A stretch of 64,000 bases of DNA from Chlorops oryzae (lineage: Eukaryota; Arthropoda; Insecta; Diptera; Chloropidae): the NCBI GenBank assembly GCA_020466095.1, contig CM035806.1, positions 64,653,587 through 64,717,586 of the forward strand. The letters run 5' to 3'. Position 1 is the first letter of the stretch. The number at the start of each line of letters is the position of its first letter. The notes under the pieces were generated by a model, which saw only the letters and a program-made list of their open reading frames with translations, ran no database searches and had not been told where the DNA came from. Position numbers and translations under genes: made by a program. Below are positions 1-13,041 of the stretch, piece by piece.

Positions 1-400
1 GCAAAGAGAAAATAAAGCATTCAGTGTGATGGATGAACCTGGTGACTATCTACCAATCTAGCTACATTTGGTTTAATATTGGTGAGTTGCAGCCTTAAAT
101 CTCCACGTTTGTTGATTTTCAAACGGTTTCTTTGTTTCGTCAAAATGTTTGTTACCACACTGAAGCTTTTTTCAACTAGGTATGATGATGGAAAAGCGAT
201 AAGGTATTTTTCAGCAATGTTCCACAATAAAGGATACTGTGTTTCAATGTTGCGCTACAACCAGAACTTCTGATAGCCTTGGGTGAACTTCTGCTTAAGC
301 TCTTCGTGTGTGCTGATGGTAATCAATTCTTCTTGCAGTGTGAGCAACACTTCGTTTCAGTGTGTGAACGATTGTGCATGAAAAATAGTGTCCGACCGAA
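1..400 (-). pseudogene. hAT transposase C-terminal fragment (ZBED/SCAND-like)
   Basis: Reading the minus strand from about 400 down to 21 gives the end of an hAT-superfamily transposase. The segment PSSYLVEKSFSVVTN, followed by an RNRL and RGDLRL stretch (227-21), is the C-terminal dimerisation region typical of the ZBED5/SCAND-like hAT group. It ends at a stop codon at 21-23. Upstream coding (about 230-350) can be followed only across stop codons, so this copy is dead. The 5' part of the transposase and both terminal inverted repeats were not found. No tie to a neighbouring gene is visible. Family assignment rests on motif recognition only. Confidence 0.7.
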
Positions 401-1221
401 GGTTCAGTTTCGGCTAAAAATCGTGTTTCGGTCGAACACTAATGAAAACTTTCGATCAAGCTCAAATCAAGAAAAATGTGATCGTTGCATCTCTCTGGCA
501 CTTACCTATCTTGAGAGTTTTAAATAAGAACTTTTGTTAAATTAATGGGGGGTCTGTTTGTAGACCTCGTCGATCCCCAAAATCAGTTTTCGTTTATTCC
601 GACCCCTAGGGTCGTAGGGTAGTATCGACCACTTTGGGAATCCCTGTTTTAGAGGAATAATCCCATATTTAAATATGGCAAAAAATTGAAACTTTTATTT
701 AAGGTAAATATATCGATATATCGATGTTTTCTTGTCCAAAATATCGTAGTATTGATATCTCCTCGGCAAAAACATTGGGTATCGTACAATCGATATTTTA
801 CCAGGAGTGAGAATCCCTAGTATGTCAGTTTCCCCGAATTTGAAATACAGTGGAACCTCACAGTTTGATTCCCAATTTTCGTCAATTTCTTTTCGTAATT
901 TATAATAATTTATATAAATTATACTTATAATAAATTGAAACGTTCTTCGTTCAAAGTTTGGTCATGGACCAGAGGGTTAAACGACCATTTGTCGTCCACT
1001 TTAAGTTTTCGGTGCAAAATTTTAAAAAAGAGGTTTTCAATACCTTCGTAAATATTTAACATCATCAAAATTGATTTGCTGATTCCTGGATTCCTTATCT
1101 CTACTGTCATCGTCATCGAAATAGGTCTCTCTATGTTCTCCTACACCGGTCCCATTACATGTACTTAAGATCAAAGCCGAGCTATCGTTAACCATTAACA
1201 AGAGCAACAAAAAAAAAAAAA
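401..1221. other. AT-rich intergenic DNA, no gene seen
   Basis: No supportable gene. There is a run of TATCGATA-type words at 705-800. At about 857 a lone pogo/Tigger-like terminal motif (CAGTGGAACCTC) occurs with no partner found nearby. Confidence 0.5.
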
Positions 1222-1326
1222 ACAGGTAAGGGTGTTATAGTCAGGCGAGCCTGACAATAAAATACCCGACACAGACACATGTTTAAACAACGCCCGAAAA
1301 ACAGGACCACTAAGTAAGAATATTAC
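1222..1326 (-). mobile_element. Helentron-like (type B) end fragment
   Basis: About 100 bp match the hairpin-bearing end of the type B repeats at 21295 and 36072: a GTAAGGGTGTTATAG lead, the hairpin GTCAGGC/GCCTGAC, then ATACCCGACACAGACAC. The rest of the element is missing. Strand follows the convention that the (GTCY)n microsatellite reads forward. Confidence 0.7.
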
Positions 1327-1918
1327 CTATGGATATTGAACTTTTTTTTGTTATATATTTTTCGGGCTTAAAGCCATATTGAACGGCGTAGCAATGATCC
1401 TGAGCCTTGCCATTAGGTAACAAAAATTTCGAACGTTATTTTTTGACACCGCACAGTTTTTAGTGTTGCTTGTTTCGAGCGGTTGCACCGAACTGCAATA
1501 AAAAATCTACAAAAATGGAAATTTTCTGTGAAAATGTTAGCGGAACTGCATCCGGTTTCCTCCAATCGCTCCATTTTCAAATCTGCATTCATTGTATAAA
1601 TACAATACAGCAAATGTTTAATGTGAGGTTTCCGGCGGCCGTATATAGATGGTATCCGGTATCCGGCCGGATACTAAATTTAAGGCCGGATACCGGAAAG
1701 TGGCCGGATATCCGTTGCAACTCTACCTAATAAACTCTTCAGCAAATACGGAATAAAACGTGGAGAATATGCTCATTTTTATCAAATTTATATGTTCGAA
1801 ACTTATGATCTTCTTCTTCTTGTTTTTTGTTGGATTGTTTGATTTGGCTTTTTACACCTTTTAATTATTTCTTTTATTCAATTCATCAATCAGTTTATTG
1901 TGTCTATTCATGATACAA

Positions 1919-2102
1919 ATAGAGCAAGATAGCGCCACTTCGGGTACCACCATTTTGTAGCATTCGTATTGTTGTTGTTTCCCATGCTAAAGTAAAGATG
2001 TGACGTTGGGCTGAGCATGCAAAACAACAACAACGAAGCTCTCATTTTGTATTTGTGACATCATCGGGCTGAAGTGGCGCTATCTTGTTTTCTTGTATCA
2101 TG
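1919..2102. mobile_element. MITE with 9-bp target duplication (MULE-like)
   Basis: A 184-bp element with inverted ends starting CATGATACAA and sharing CAAGATAGCGCCACTTC. It is flanked by GTGTCTATT (1910-1918) and GTTTCTATT (2103-2111), a 9-bp target-site duplication with one mismatch. Duplications of this length fit the Mutator-like superfamily. There is no coding capacity. Confidence 0.65.
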
Positions 2103-2111
2103 GTTTCTATT

Positions 2112-4897
2112 AATATTTGCCTTAATGAATCTCCTAGCCTAAAAGTATACTATAGACATTTTTTGAAATCTATGTTTGCACTTTTCTTACAAAATTGATG
2201 ATTTCTTAAAAGTGCCAGGCTGTGCCGGCAATTTTTTTTTATAATTTGTTTGAATTAACTCTAAGCTTCAATTTTATTCCTATTTGAAAACAACTCGACA
2301 TAACGCACATTAGTTCCGTTCCAAGAAAAATAGCAAATCCTGTATTTTATAGAGCCATTTTCATTTCCGCTCAACTTTTAAGCTACTTGTTCTGACTGGT
2401 TCCTGCGGTTTGTTCATGACTAAATGTTATATTTTACTAAAGAAAAAACATTTTCTGTTTAGAAGTAATTTGGATTTCCATTGATGTTGTACTGAAATTA
2501 TTTAAAATCTTAGTCAATTTTTACCCTATAATCTTTTTGTGACTTCCAACGGGTGTACCTACCAAGTAAAAATATTACCTTTTGAGAAAAAAGAATATGG
2601 ATTTCTATTATTTAGAGAATCCTCTACAAAACTGCATCATTACTTTTCGAAATCAATTGGTCGAAAAATTGACTTTTTGCCGTGGGAAAAACCACTGTGC
2701 GGCGCCTAAGGCTCTTGAAAGCAATATCGTTCAGCCGTTTTGCGCTGCCGGATAAGTTCTCTTCTGGCACGCTACCGAATAACGACCTGCGAGAAGGGGC
2801 ATTTAATCTGCGCTTTATGCTCTGCTTGCACCCGTAGCTATTCAAGGATGTCCGTTGTGCTTATCTTTATTTAAAAGTAGCTTTATATACGCATCGAACT
2901 CTGGCTCCAATAATGAAAGGCCTTGAAAAAATCGGTCTATGATACTGAATACAGAAACAAAAAATTTTTAACTTCATTTTTGTGAGAATTTCTTGGGTTT
3001 CTCTTTGGTTTATAAGCAATTAGATGAAGGTAAAATCTTTCAGTCGGATACATGCTAATCGGTTTAGTTTTTTTTTTTATCTATTCGGTCTTCGGGTTGT
3101 CCGGCAAATTCACTATCCGGCATTTCTCTTAAATGCTTTAATTTCTCTGAAGATAGCCATACATAGAAAAAGAGGAAGTTTAACATACAGACGGAAAACC
3201 ACCTAGTTGGATCGCTGATCAATCAATTTGACTTGCAGAAATATTACCATATCACCTGTAGATACTGTGGAACGCAAAAACACCGATTACCTTCTATTTA
3301 AGTAATGTCGGATATGAAAATACTTATAATAAATCGACTCTTGAATTCAATAGAAAATCTCAAAGTGTTTTAATGATAATGCTTTCTCCTGCTGAAAAAG
3401 AAAAAAAAAAAAAAACAAAAAATACTTAACTTCATCAAGATTGCTGTCTAGGAAAAATCATTACTAAACTACATATGTGCATATGTATCAACATAAAACC
3501 CACGCATATTCAGCTTTATGAAAACTCGGAAAATGTCATTTTACATTTTTGCCAGCAACTAGAAATGTGTGAATATTTCCCTCATTAGACTACATAGGCG
3601 CGCAACAAAGACCTCAGCAAACAAACTACCCATGACAGCCAACGAATAAGAGTACTAGCGGTGCAAAAATTTCTAACACACGAGTCCGAATTCGGAATTC
3701 GAACACGAGTACCTACGAGTACGAGTGAATTTTCGTCTTGATTTTCCTCTTCTTGTTTTTCAACGCCACCTGTTAACAGTTTATAAATAACGTAGGTGGA
3801 TGGGAGATAATATGAGCATTCAAAGCATTTTTACGCAACGTTAAATAAAGCATTTGCATGCTGCATGAAGTAGGCATAATTGCAATGAAAAAAGCGCACC
3901 CTTTCAACCATGCCAAGTTATGACATGTCCGACACATGCATTCTCGGGAATCTTATAAGTGTTTTCAGTCGAAAGCAGCAATAAAATTATCACAATCGCG
4001 AAAAGTATCGAACGACGATGAAGATGCAATGTCGGCGACGGCGGCGGCGGGCGCAACTCAAAAGCTTGTGCACGCTCGAAGGTCCAACGAAAGGTGCCAT
4101 GAGATCATGAACACTTTCGCTTTACAGATGCATTAGGTCCCTCGAGAGCCAGCAGAGGCAATAGCGAGGGCGACGGCGAGGGTTACGAATGGGACAGCAT
4201 AAAAATCAACTATAAACATTTTAATAAATGTATATGGCTAAACATTAAACAAAAACAAAAACAAACACGAAAAGAATATGAAGAGCCTCAACAATAGAAA
4301 TTCATACAATCAAAAAGAACTAGAAATATTTTCTTTTTCCCCTTTAATTACAATTTTTGTTGTTGTTGTTGCTCTTCTTCTTCTTCTTATTCTTCTTATT
4401 TCATTTCAAACAATTCTGCATTGTCTGAAATTTATTTTTAAAACTAAGAGACACGACGTCACGAGACTGCGAGGAAAATAGAAATTTCTATGAATTGTGT
4501 GGGAACAAACAGAATGAATTCTTTGCGGAAAAAGAATTCGAAAAAGACTGGCTATTTTCTCTATTAATTTTTTATTTATTTTGAAAATTTTAAATGCACA
4601 CTTGAGTGCTGCCAACATAGAAAATTATTCTTCGAAAAAGTCCATAGATTTTTCATGCCGGACAGTGAAGCTCTACAGTTTTTATCCATTCTATCCGTGT
4701 CTTCCGTATATACATACATACATACATAGGTACAAACTTCGTTTTCTTTTCTCTATCCGGTGTATCCTTTCCATTGGCTTTAACTTTTCTATCCGTCTTA
4801 TATGTATATGTTTCAGTTTTATCCGTTCTTTTCGTTTTCACCTTTCTATTCGTCTTATTTGTCCTACCTTTTCTATCGAATCCCATTGTAATACTAA
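2112..4897. other. Intergenic DNA without a supportable gene
   Basis: No homology is recognised in any frame. A GC-richer patch at about 3990-4190 contains GGCGGCGG-type runs and could be regulatory or an untranslated exon. At 4690-4870 there are repeated TTTTCTATCCGTCTTAT-like words, i.e. low-complexity pyrimidine-rich sequence. Confidence 0.5.
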
Positions 4898-7093
4898 ACA
4901 AGTAAGAAAACCGAAGTGGGTCAAGCCCGACTTTCATATACATATCGCACCCTTGCTCCTAAACTGGCACAATTCAAAAAAATCAAATTTTCAGTAGAAG
5001 CAAAAAACAGTTTTTTTAAGACCTGGTGAAGTACGGAAGGAAAAAAGTGTTACACTAGTGAGGAGGCCCATTAAAGATAAATTTTTGTTTTTTTATTTCA
5101 ACCTACGTCTGTGGAAATATAAGCCTATTTTGAATTGTGCCATTTTAACGTCATTTTTTTTGTCAAAATCACTGTCTCAACTTAAATTGTGCCCCTTTAA
5201 CTGCAAAAAATGTTTATTCTTAAAATTATTTAATAAATGTACCGAAGCCTTGCAATACAGTAAAAAAAACAAGCATAGACTAAATAAAATTGATGGTTCT
5301 GACCAAATCACACCATATTATGGTATAATTATTAAAGGACATTCTATACCTACTTTATATTTTTCAATTTTGTTTTCTATTTTGCGAAGAATTTGGTGAT
5401 ATGAAACCTTTGTGCCTCTTTAACTACAACAGTTCGAGTTCTTTTGCAAATTGTGCCACTTTAGCTACAATAATTCGAGTTCATTTTTAAATTGTGCCTT
5501 TTTAACTACAATAATTCGAGTTCTTTTTCAAATTGTGACACTTTAACTACAATAATTCGAGTTCTTTTTTAAGTTGTGCTTTTTAACTGCGAAAATTAAA
5601 ATTTTGGAAGTTTTATGCTGCCTACAGACTGTTGCATTTAACTGAATTTAGCTGTTATGAATTTAGCATTTATCGCTGCATTTAACCTGAATTTAACCCT
5701 CTTTAATGCAGAAATAAAATCATGAGTTTAGCTGTTTCATTTTGCAACACTTTCTTTTTTGGTACTCAATTCAGATTTTAATTTAAAAGCAGCATTATTA
5801 TTACCTGCAAAAACTGAGAAAGAACAACATTATAAATAAACATTTTGCTTATATATAGAACTAATCATTTATTACATTTTTATAATATGAATCAAAGTAA
5901 GTCAGTTAAATGCAACAGTCTGTAAGCAGCATAAAACTTCCAAAATTTTAATTTTTGCAGTTAAAAAGCACAACTTAAAAAAGAACACGAATTATTGTAG
6001 TTAAAGTGTCACAATTTGAAAAAGAACTCGAATTATTGTAGTTAAAAAGGCACAATTTAAAAATGAACTCTAATTTTTGTAGTTAAAAAGGCACAACTTA
6101 AAAAAGAACTCGAATTATTGTAGTTAAAGCGGCACAATTTGAAAAAGAACTCTAATTTTTGTAGTTAAGGTGGCACAACTCAAAATTTTTTAAAAGCCAA
6201 CTAGCCACTGAAATCAATGAAAGAAATGCAATGTTTTAAAAAAACCATTCAAGAAATATAAAAAAACAAGTATCTAGTCGCAATATAACTTAATGGTAGT
6301 TTGATTTTTGCTTTAAAACAAATAATTTTTGAAAAACTTATGTCAATCGGTATTATTTGATCTATAATGGCATAACTTATAATAGAACAGTCAAATGAAA
6401 CCACTTTTTGCGACTAAATCAGCACAATTCATAATGGTACACCACAAATGTGATAATTTAGTTGCGCGAAAGTGGCACATTTTAAATTAGTTCACTTTAT
6501 GTGCAACAAAGTCTATCTACTTTGCAAAGACACCTTGGCATAATTCAAAATATTACTCTTTAAGTCAAACTGAAGAGGTAGTGCAACTTGCATCCAAACT
6601 GGCATAAAGTTATTTTTTGAGTTTAGGAAGATAGAAATGCGAATTAAATTTTTGCAGTAGTTAAAGATATGCATAATGACTTGATATATGGAAAAAAGTC
6701 GATTTTGGAAAATTTTGAATTGTGCCAGTTTAGGAGCAAGGGTGCGATATATACCCGGCTTCCCGACAATAATAGCGGACTTTGTTTTGGCTTTCCGTAA
6801 GGAATTTACAAAAAATCTCCATTTTTGGGCGAGGCAGCGGGCGGATATTGCCCACCTACTTGTATGCTAAATTCTGACGTGATTGTTCCATCGGTTTGGA
6901 GGGAGATCCGACCACAGACGGATGGAAAGACGGACGGACAGACAAACGGACGAAAAAACGAACAGACGGATAGACGGACATGTATAAATCGAATCAGTTT
7001 TCGATCCTCATCAAAAATATATGTATAAGTTCGTCTATATCTACGGAGCTTAATTCTAGCTGTCACACGATTCGCACAAAATTAATATACCCC
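4898..7093 (-). mobile_element. Helentron-like (DINE-1-like) type A copy, interrupted
   Basis: It starts ACAAGTAAGAAAACCG with the hairpin-like CCGAAGTGGGTCAAGCCCGACTT, the end shared by all type A copies here. It resumes after a foldback insertion at 6751 with CCGGCTTCCCGAC and runs through the CGTCTGT-type microsatellite (6915-6985, GACGGACA on this strand). It reaches the ATACCCC near 7093, where the other subterminal repeat is truncated. Known DINE-1 elements are non-autonomous Helentrons with subterminal inverted repeats and a GTCY microsatellite. The assignment here is by that resemblance. Confidence 0.7.
4942..6750. mobile_element. 1.8-kb foldback element with internal repeats
   Basis: Inverted ends begin ATATCGCACCCTTGCTCC at both sides and are flanked by a 4-bp duplication ATAC (4938-4941 and 6751-6754). 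Removing the element restores the host Helentron sequence. Each arm holds short tandem repeats of about 55-60 bp around AACTACAATAATTCGAGTTC (about 5400-5600, inverted at about 5940-6180). The central part is bounded by the inverted words CAGACTGTTGCATTTAACTG and CAGTTAAATGCAACAGTCTG. No protein is encoded. The superfamily is unknown to me. Confidence 0.75.
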
Positions 7094-9422
7094 AAGAATG
7101 ATAGAATATTATAGCACTGACAGACATAGCTACTTATTTAACACCATAATGGTGTGAAGTCTAGGTGACACACATAGGTATTCCTCAAAAGCATATAGAA
7201 CTAAAGCTGCAACTTCGGCCAAATTTTGGCGCGTTATGGCATGATTTGGTGAAAAAGTTCAAATGTGGTGAACCACGCCATAAGTCGAGTGTTGTGGTGA
7301 ACCACGTAATAGAAAGTGTGGTGTACCACGTAAAAAAGCTATCACGTCCGAGCACTTGTGACGTTGTTGTTGGGGAGCACCAACCACCAAAGTTGCGTAA
7401 AATTTAAAAAAATATTTTTCTCCAATTTTCGAGTTTTACTATTAATTTAAGTTATTAAATGTTTTTTTTTTTTTTTTCGTTAATTGGCCATTTTACAAGA
7501 ATATTTTATTTAAGGGACGATGTAAGTATGTAAAATCCAGGTTTTCTGAAAGTTTCAAATTGGTAGTATGTTTTTCGAACGTCAGTGGCAACGCTGTAAA
7601 CACACCAATTCTTGAAATTAAATTTGTTGTCTTGAAGATTTTCATCTGTCAAAAATTTTCAATAATTTCAACCATCCGGAATACTTTTAGCGCTACGACA
7701 CAAGTGTGCATGCGCTCAATAAATAATTCCTGATCAAAAGGGAAGAGATCTGCAATCTAACACAAATCCAAAATTCTTGCATTAGCTCAAAGAAAGCATC
7801 GCGATTTTAAATTTCCATTTAATTATTGATTCGACATATGGGTATTTCCAAACGGACGTGACAGTTACTTTAGCAATTTTAAGTCCCGAATTGAAGAATG
7901 TGGAAAATGGTTATTTTGTTTCTAACTATTATCGCGCAGCTCTTCCGGACTTTTATACATTTCAAAATTGTATGCAGATAAGAGAGGCTATATAGAGGAG
8001 ATATTCTCGGACGTGACAAAAAGTTTTCTTTTTTCTGGAAGTACCCATATGTAGTACATTCTTGGAATTTAGAATGGATGTGGTCTTTTCCGTTTATTAC
8101 AACTCCAATTTTTTGGACTTTTTTTTACAAACGGCAGTATGGCAACCCTCAGTTATACCGAAAATATCAAAATATGACTGATGGAATACACCAAATAGCT
8201 CATCATGCCGGTATGCATATCCGATTGAGTGGAATATTGTTGTTTCTATAAGAGCTACTTTAATGCATTGCCATTTGTAATTATGCTCAGGTAAAAACAA
8301 TATTCTCAATAAAATCCATCAAAAAAGCAACTAAAGCATTGATAGTTAAAGTTTTTCTTTGAATTGTTATTTATTATTATTTTTTTTTTTGTAATCTAAA
8401 AAGACTCCAACAATTCGAAAAATCAATTTTTTAAGGTAACTTCACTTCATTGAAGCCTCAAAAAATATAATCCAAATGGAAAAACATATCTTTTGCAAAT
8501 GGATTTATATTTTATATCACGTATTCGCAACACTTTGAAGGAAAACACAACAAAAACTTTCAATAAAACGAGGCGTGCATCATTTTTATAGAGCATTGCA
8601 TGTCTAATGCAGCATTAGAAGCTTCCTTCCACTCACCGCACTAGGCCTCTTAAGATTCTTAAGCGATAAATTCTTCGCAAGTGCAGCGAACATGATGATG
8701 ACCATGGCGATGCCGATGGCGATTATGATGTTCACGTTCGGGGATATTGTGTGTTCGCTAGGTGTGTTTGCTAGGGCTGCACTGCTGCACTGCTGTGGCT
8801 GCGGCTACGGCCGGGACTGGGACTGGGGCTGCCGTATCTGTTTTGGGGATAATGATGATGTTGCACTGCACATTTGCACATTTCTACATTCGCAACGTGT
8901 ACAGCGTGTCCGCGATCATAATTTGTCGCTCTTCGACTGCGAATTATTATTATTTCGTTTTTGATCGAAAGAGCAACTAGAGGCTGTAGACTGTTGACCA
9001 GACTGGTTGCCTGCCGTTGGATTAGTTGATAAAATTAATTCGGTTCGCGGTGGATTTTTTCCAATAAAACTTTAAAATCCGTTTTTCTAATTATTCTCTT
9101 TTTCCTAATTTTTTGTTACATTATTATTCAATAATTTATAACGCATTCTAAAACGATTCGAACGTCTTTATTCAGCAAAAAAAAAAAAAAAAATAAACAA
9201 AAATTATAATAATAATATTTAATATAATTGAATGATCACAGCATTCAGCAAAATTCGATTGTCCTGAAATCTTGTGTTGTGCGCTGTAATTAAATTTTAT
9301 AATTATTTTGTGTGTCCTGTGAAATTTTTTTGTTTTCTTTTGCCTTTTTCTTTCTGTGCATTTGTGTTCGTCAAAACAAAAAAAATTTTTTTAAATAAAT
9401 AAATTAAACTAACAAAGCCAGA
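7094..9422. other. Upstream region of the first troponin C gene
   Basis: No protein gene is recognised. It contains short direct repeats of GTGGTGAACCACG (7265-7345), a small MITE (listed separately) and a GC-rich patch at 8680-8950. That patch has an open frame of simple MMMTMAMPMA-type composition, which I regard as non-coding. The patch, or the stretch 8950-9420, is a reasonable place for the promoter and 5' untranslated exon of the gene starting at 9423. I could not pick a start site. Confidence 0.4.
7834..8052. mobile_element. Short MITE-like inverted-repeat element
   Basis: The ends ACATATGGGTATTTCC and (inverted) ACATATGGGTACTTCC match at 15 of 16 positions about 220 bp apart. Each end also has CGGACGTGACA close by. 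No clear target duplication was found, so the exact boundaries are uncertain. Confidence 0.45.
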
Positions 9423-12400
9423 ATGAGTGTAAGTGTCGTAAGTGTTCGCCTTTTCTCCGAAGTATATTTTTTCAATTTTATTTCATTTTTATTCAAAATT
9501 TTTTTCTAATTTTTACTATTTTTTCCTGTTTTTTTTTTTTTTTTTTTTTTTGAAATAATTGATTATGTGAAAATGATAATTGGGCATTAAAAATGTCATT
9601 TGCATTATGATTAAGTGCACAACGCTACTCTGTACTCTGTGCTCTGTGCCTTTTACTGTATGTGCCATAATTCTAAATGTAGCTGAGAAACATATGCATA
9701 TGCACATAAATACACGCCTCACCTTAACGTCTTTGCTTTCTTCACCTCAAAATTCGCATCTTCAAATCATATTTTCATGCTTTCGTTTTATTTATACATA
9801 CATTTATGGATTATCAAACACCTTCATTCGCTGGGTAATTTTATTTTTAGTTACAAAATTTTAGGGTGATATTTTCAGGGGCTTTCCCCGTCATTTTTCT
9901 TTCTTACATACAAATTTTTTTTTCCATTTTTGGTCAAGCTTTTCACAAAAATTTATTGGTTTTGAGTTTTAAGAAATTAAAGCATTTCAGATCGTACACC
10001 CTCCACACTTTTAAGACGTGAAAGAAACTCAAACATAAGTTTATTTCCCTCTAGGACAAAATGTGTTCCTTTTAAAAATACCCTCATATGAATTAAGAAT
10101 TAAATTGATTTTATATTATAATTAAAACTTTCGTAGTTGTGAGAAGAAAACGAACACAGAAACAACGTCTTCTTTAACCCTGCTGTTGCCTTGGGACCGA
10201 ATTGGGGTCAAATTGGTCCAAACTGCAACAATCTTTATGATAAAATCAGTTAGCGGCGGTTGATCAGAAAGAACGAATGAAATTCATTGGGAAGTTTTGC
10301 CTGAACATTATCACGGCGATAGGAGCGGAAGGACCAAATATAAAACTGTCAATTTAAATGTCGCATAAATATTTGAATTTTCTTCCCCATTCCTCGTACA
10401 GTTTAACTTCCATAGGTCGAGTCACAATGGTCAATAGCAGAGGTATTAAAGAATGCAATCATTTCTGAATATTTAGTCTTTTGAATGCCCGAAAAATGAT
10501 TGTAGCCAGTTTTTAATTAGTCAGGAATAAGACTGCAAAAAACAAATCTAAATGATTTTTTTAAATTCTTTTTTCGTTATTCATTGATTGCAATCACTGA
10601 CTTGCAGTCCCAATAATCAGGAAAGACTGCAATAAAAAATTAAATAGTCAGTACGAGATTTCAGAATAACGAAAAAGGCTAAAAACTGCAATTTGCAGTC
10701 TTTAGTCAGTAATGCGTTTTTTTGATTGTAATCATTAAAGTTAGTCAAAGATTGTGACTTCAAACGATTTTAAATCAAATTGATTGCATTCTTTAGCACC
10801 TCTGACTATTGTCCAAGGAATTTCATTTTTCTCTCTCTCCCTCTCATTCTCTGTCTAAGCGCGAATCAGTTTAATTTGTAGAAAATTCAATATTGAGAAT
10901 TTCAAACTACGGAAGTTTGACTGTATATAAAGTGGCCATTTATTGCCTATTGTAGTACTAGTTAACACCGCTATTATTTGTTTGAAAAATTTGTGGCAAT
11001 TTAGAAAAGAAAAATTTACTGACTTGAAAACACTTCTTTTTATGTTACAGGATGATCTTACCAAAGAACAAACTGCCCGTAAGTAACAGAATTCAATAAT
11101 ACTTAATAATAAAGGCTTTGAAAAAGTTCCCTTAATAATAATCGTAAATTGGTTAATGATTCATGTAAGATCTGCGTTGCATTAAGTTGAAGATGCTTGG
11201 GCATCAATTTTCATATATGTATAAATATTTTTTCATTTTCAGATGACCTAGCGCCTGGAAGTATGCTTGAACAACCATTTGATATTACTGTAAAAAGCTT
11301 GAATTGCATAAAAAAAAGCCATTTTTATACTTTTAGCGTGCCCCAGCAAACATCTTTGGCGCGTTCATATTTGAGAGTTCGAAATGGGTTCGAATTTTTT
11401 TGTATATGGATATGACGCTCAGATTTATGAGTGCGAAATACGAGAAAAATATTAGGCTCCGAACTGTGAGCAAATTAAGAAAAATCAAGCATTTATAATT
11501 TGCTAAGACAGCTTCGACTAGAAACCTTGAAAGCTTCTCCAGGTTCAAATCCTTCACAAAAAAATTTATCACCTTGTAAGCATTTAGAATACCAAATCCA
11601 TTTTAGAATAAAATCAAAGGACAACTCGAATACACACCAAGGAAATTTCAGTGTAAAATCGAAAAAGCGAAAAAAAAATTATACAAGAAATTTAAAAAAA
11701 GGACCGTATTTTCTCGGTATTTAGTAATAGCTTTGGGAAAGTTTCTTTTAAACCATACATGCATATAAATAAATACATATACACTCAGATATGATTGCCA
11801 ATGGTTTCGTATATGACTCCCACATATATACATGAACTAGGGATGTCAAAATCCCGGGATATCCCGGGATCCCGGAATTAGTCCCGGTGGTTTTCTTGGC
11901 TATTCAACAATAATTTGATGAACACATCCATATATTTTATCTTCGACTAAACGATTTAACAGATTTAAACGATTTTTTCCGATTTTTTCTACGAATTAAA
12001 CGGTTTATTACTATTTGTTTAAATCCCGGGATCCCGGGATTGGCATGCCTAACATGAACTCATTCGAAGTGAAATCCGACTCGCAGAGAACGATTATTGC
12101 AAGACTGTAGGACGTTCTGTTAGAACTACTGCAGGAGCTCATTGAAGAGGCTTTAACTCCAAATTAGGAGTCATATGTAATACATATTATGTATGACTCC
12201 TTTAGGACTCAGATTGTTTGTTGGGCGTGCAAAAATTTTTCTAACATTAAAAAGGTTTAAAACAATTCATACTACATCCACTGATACTAAAAAAAAATAA
12301 TTAATTATAATAATACTTTGCATAATTTGGAATTGTTTTCTTTCAGTTCTCCGCAATGCGTTTAACGCATTTGATCCGGAGAAAAATGGCTACATCAATA

Positions 12401-12846
12401 CCGCCATGGTTGGAACTATATTGAGCATGTTGGGTCATCAACTCGATGATGCGACATTAGCGGAAATCATAGCCGAGGTCGATGAGGACGGTTCGGGGCA
12501 AATTGAGTTTGAAGAGTTCACAACATTGGCGGCGCGCTTCCTCGTTGAGGAAGATGCCGAAGCAATGATGGCCGAACTTAAAGAGGCCTTCCGTCTGTAC
12601 GATAAAGAGGGTAATGGCTATATCACGACTGGCGTACTACGTGAGATCCTACGCGAACTGGACGATAAATTAACGAATGAAGATCTGGACATGATGATCG
12701 AAGAAATCGATTCCGATGGCTCCGGAACAGTCGATTTCGATGGTCTGTTATACATTTTGCTACACTTTCGAGATTATTCTTGATTGAATAACTTTTTTTT
12801 TTTTTTTGCAGAATTCATGGAGGTCATGACCGGCGGCGATGATTAA
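9423..12846 (+). CDS. TpnC41C: Troponin C, two-site (II and IV) isoform, TpnC41C-like
   Basis: Calcium sensor of the troponin complex on muscle thin filaments. Coding exons are 9423-9428, 11051-11078, 12347-12742 and 12812-12846. All introns are GT/AG, and joining the exons gives 154 aa ending in MTGGDD. The start is [19 protein letters not shown]-hand loops lie at residues 21-32, 57-68, 97-108 and 133-144. Loops II ([12 protein letters not shown]) and IV ([12 protein letters not shown]) are canonical. Loops I and III end in Met and Val instead of Glu and should not bind calcium. This is the usual insect two-site pattern. From memory the protein is very close to Drosophila TpnC41C, so the symbol is a homology call. 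Intron 1 holds a pogo-like MITE and intron 2 an hAT MITE, neither touching a splice site. A second troponin C gene lies 14 kb downstream in the same direction. Candidate poly(A) signals are at 13042 and 13234. Confidence 0.93.
10399..10923. mobile_element. pogo/Tigger-like MITE in troponin C intron 1
   Basis: The ends CAGTTTAACTTCCATAG and (inverted) CAGTCAAACTTCCGTAG are flanked by TA on both sides (10397-10398, 10924-10925), as expected for pogo-type Tc1/mariner elements. Inside, about 10430-10814 is itself a foldback. Its ends share CAGAGGT and AAAGAATGCAATCA, and it has many internal TGCAGTC/GACTGCA words. This suggests a second nested element. Confidence 0.65.
11838..12051. mobile_element. 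hAT-type MITE in troponin C intron 2
   Basis: A 214-bp element with inverted ends TAGGGATGTCAA / TTGGCATGCCTA, each followed by palindromic ATCCCGGGAT blocks. It has a perfect 8-bp target duplication ACATGAAC (11830-11837 and 12052-12059). The 8-bp duplication and YAGGG-type ends fit the hAT superfamily. Confidence 0.85.
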
Positions 12847-13041
12847 AATGCGGATTTTGATGGTTCTTTTTTAATTTAAATGATCTTTAAAATGATCTTT
12901 CTTAGTAATTGAAATCAGAAATTAAGGAATCTTTTTGAAAAAAAAAGAAAAGAAAAAACAAACAAATTGGAAAACAGCAATTGATTTTTACAAGTCTCTT
13001 CGTATCGAAATTTTTTCTTGCGTCCATAAAGCTTTTAACAA

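Noticed and set aside
2624..2845. Minus-strand frame starting MNSYGCKQSIKRRL
   Set aside because: No recognisable domain, no initiation or splice context, no repeat partner.
8692..8980. Frame starting MMMTMAMPMA in a GC-rich patch
   Set aside because: Simple-sequence composition, no splice-linked partners, no family resemblance. More likely promoter or untranslated DNA.
11197..11415. CAG|ATGACCTAG at about 11240 as an alternative troponin exon
   Set aside because: It runs into a stop at once and does not fit the troponin C sequence. The exon at 11051 fits exactly.
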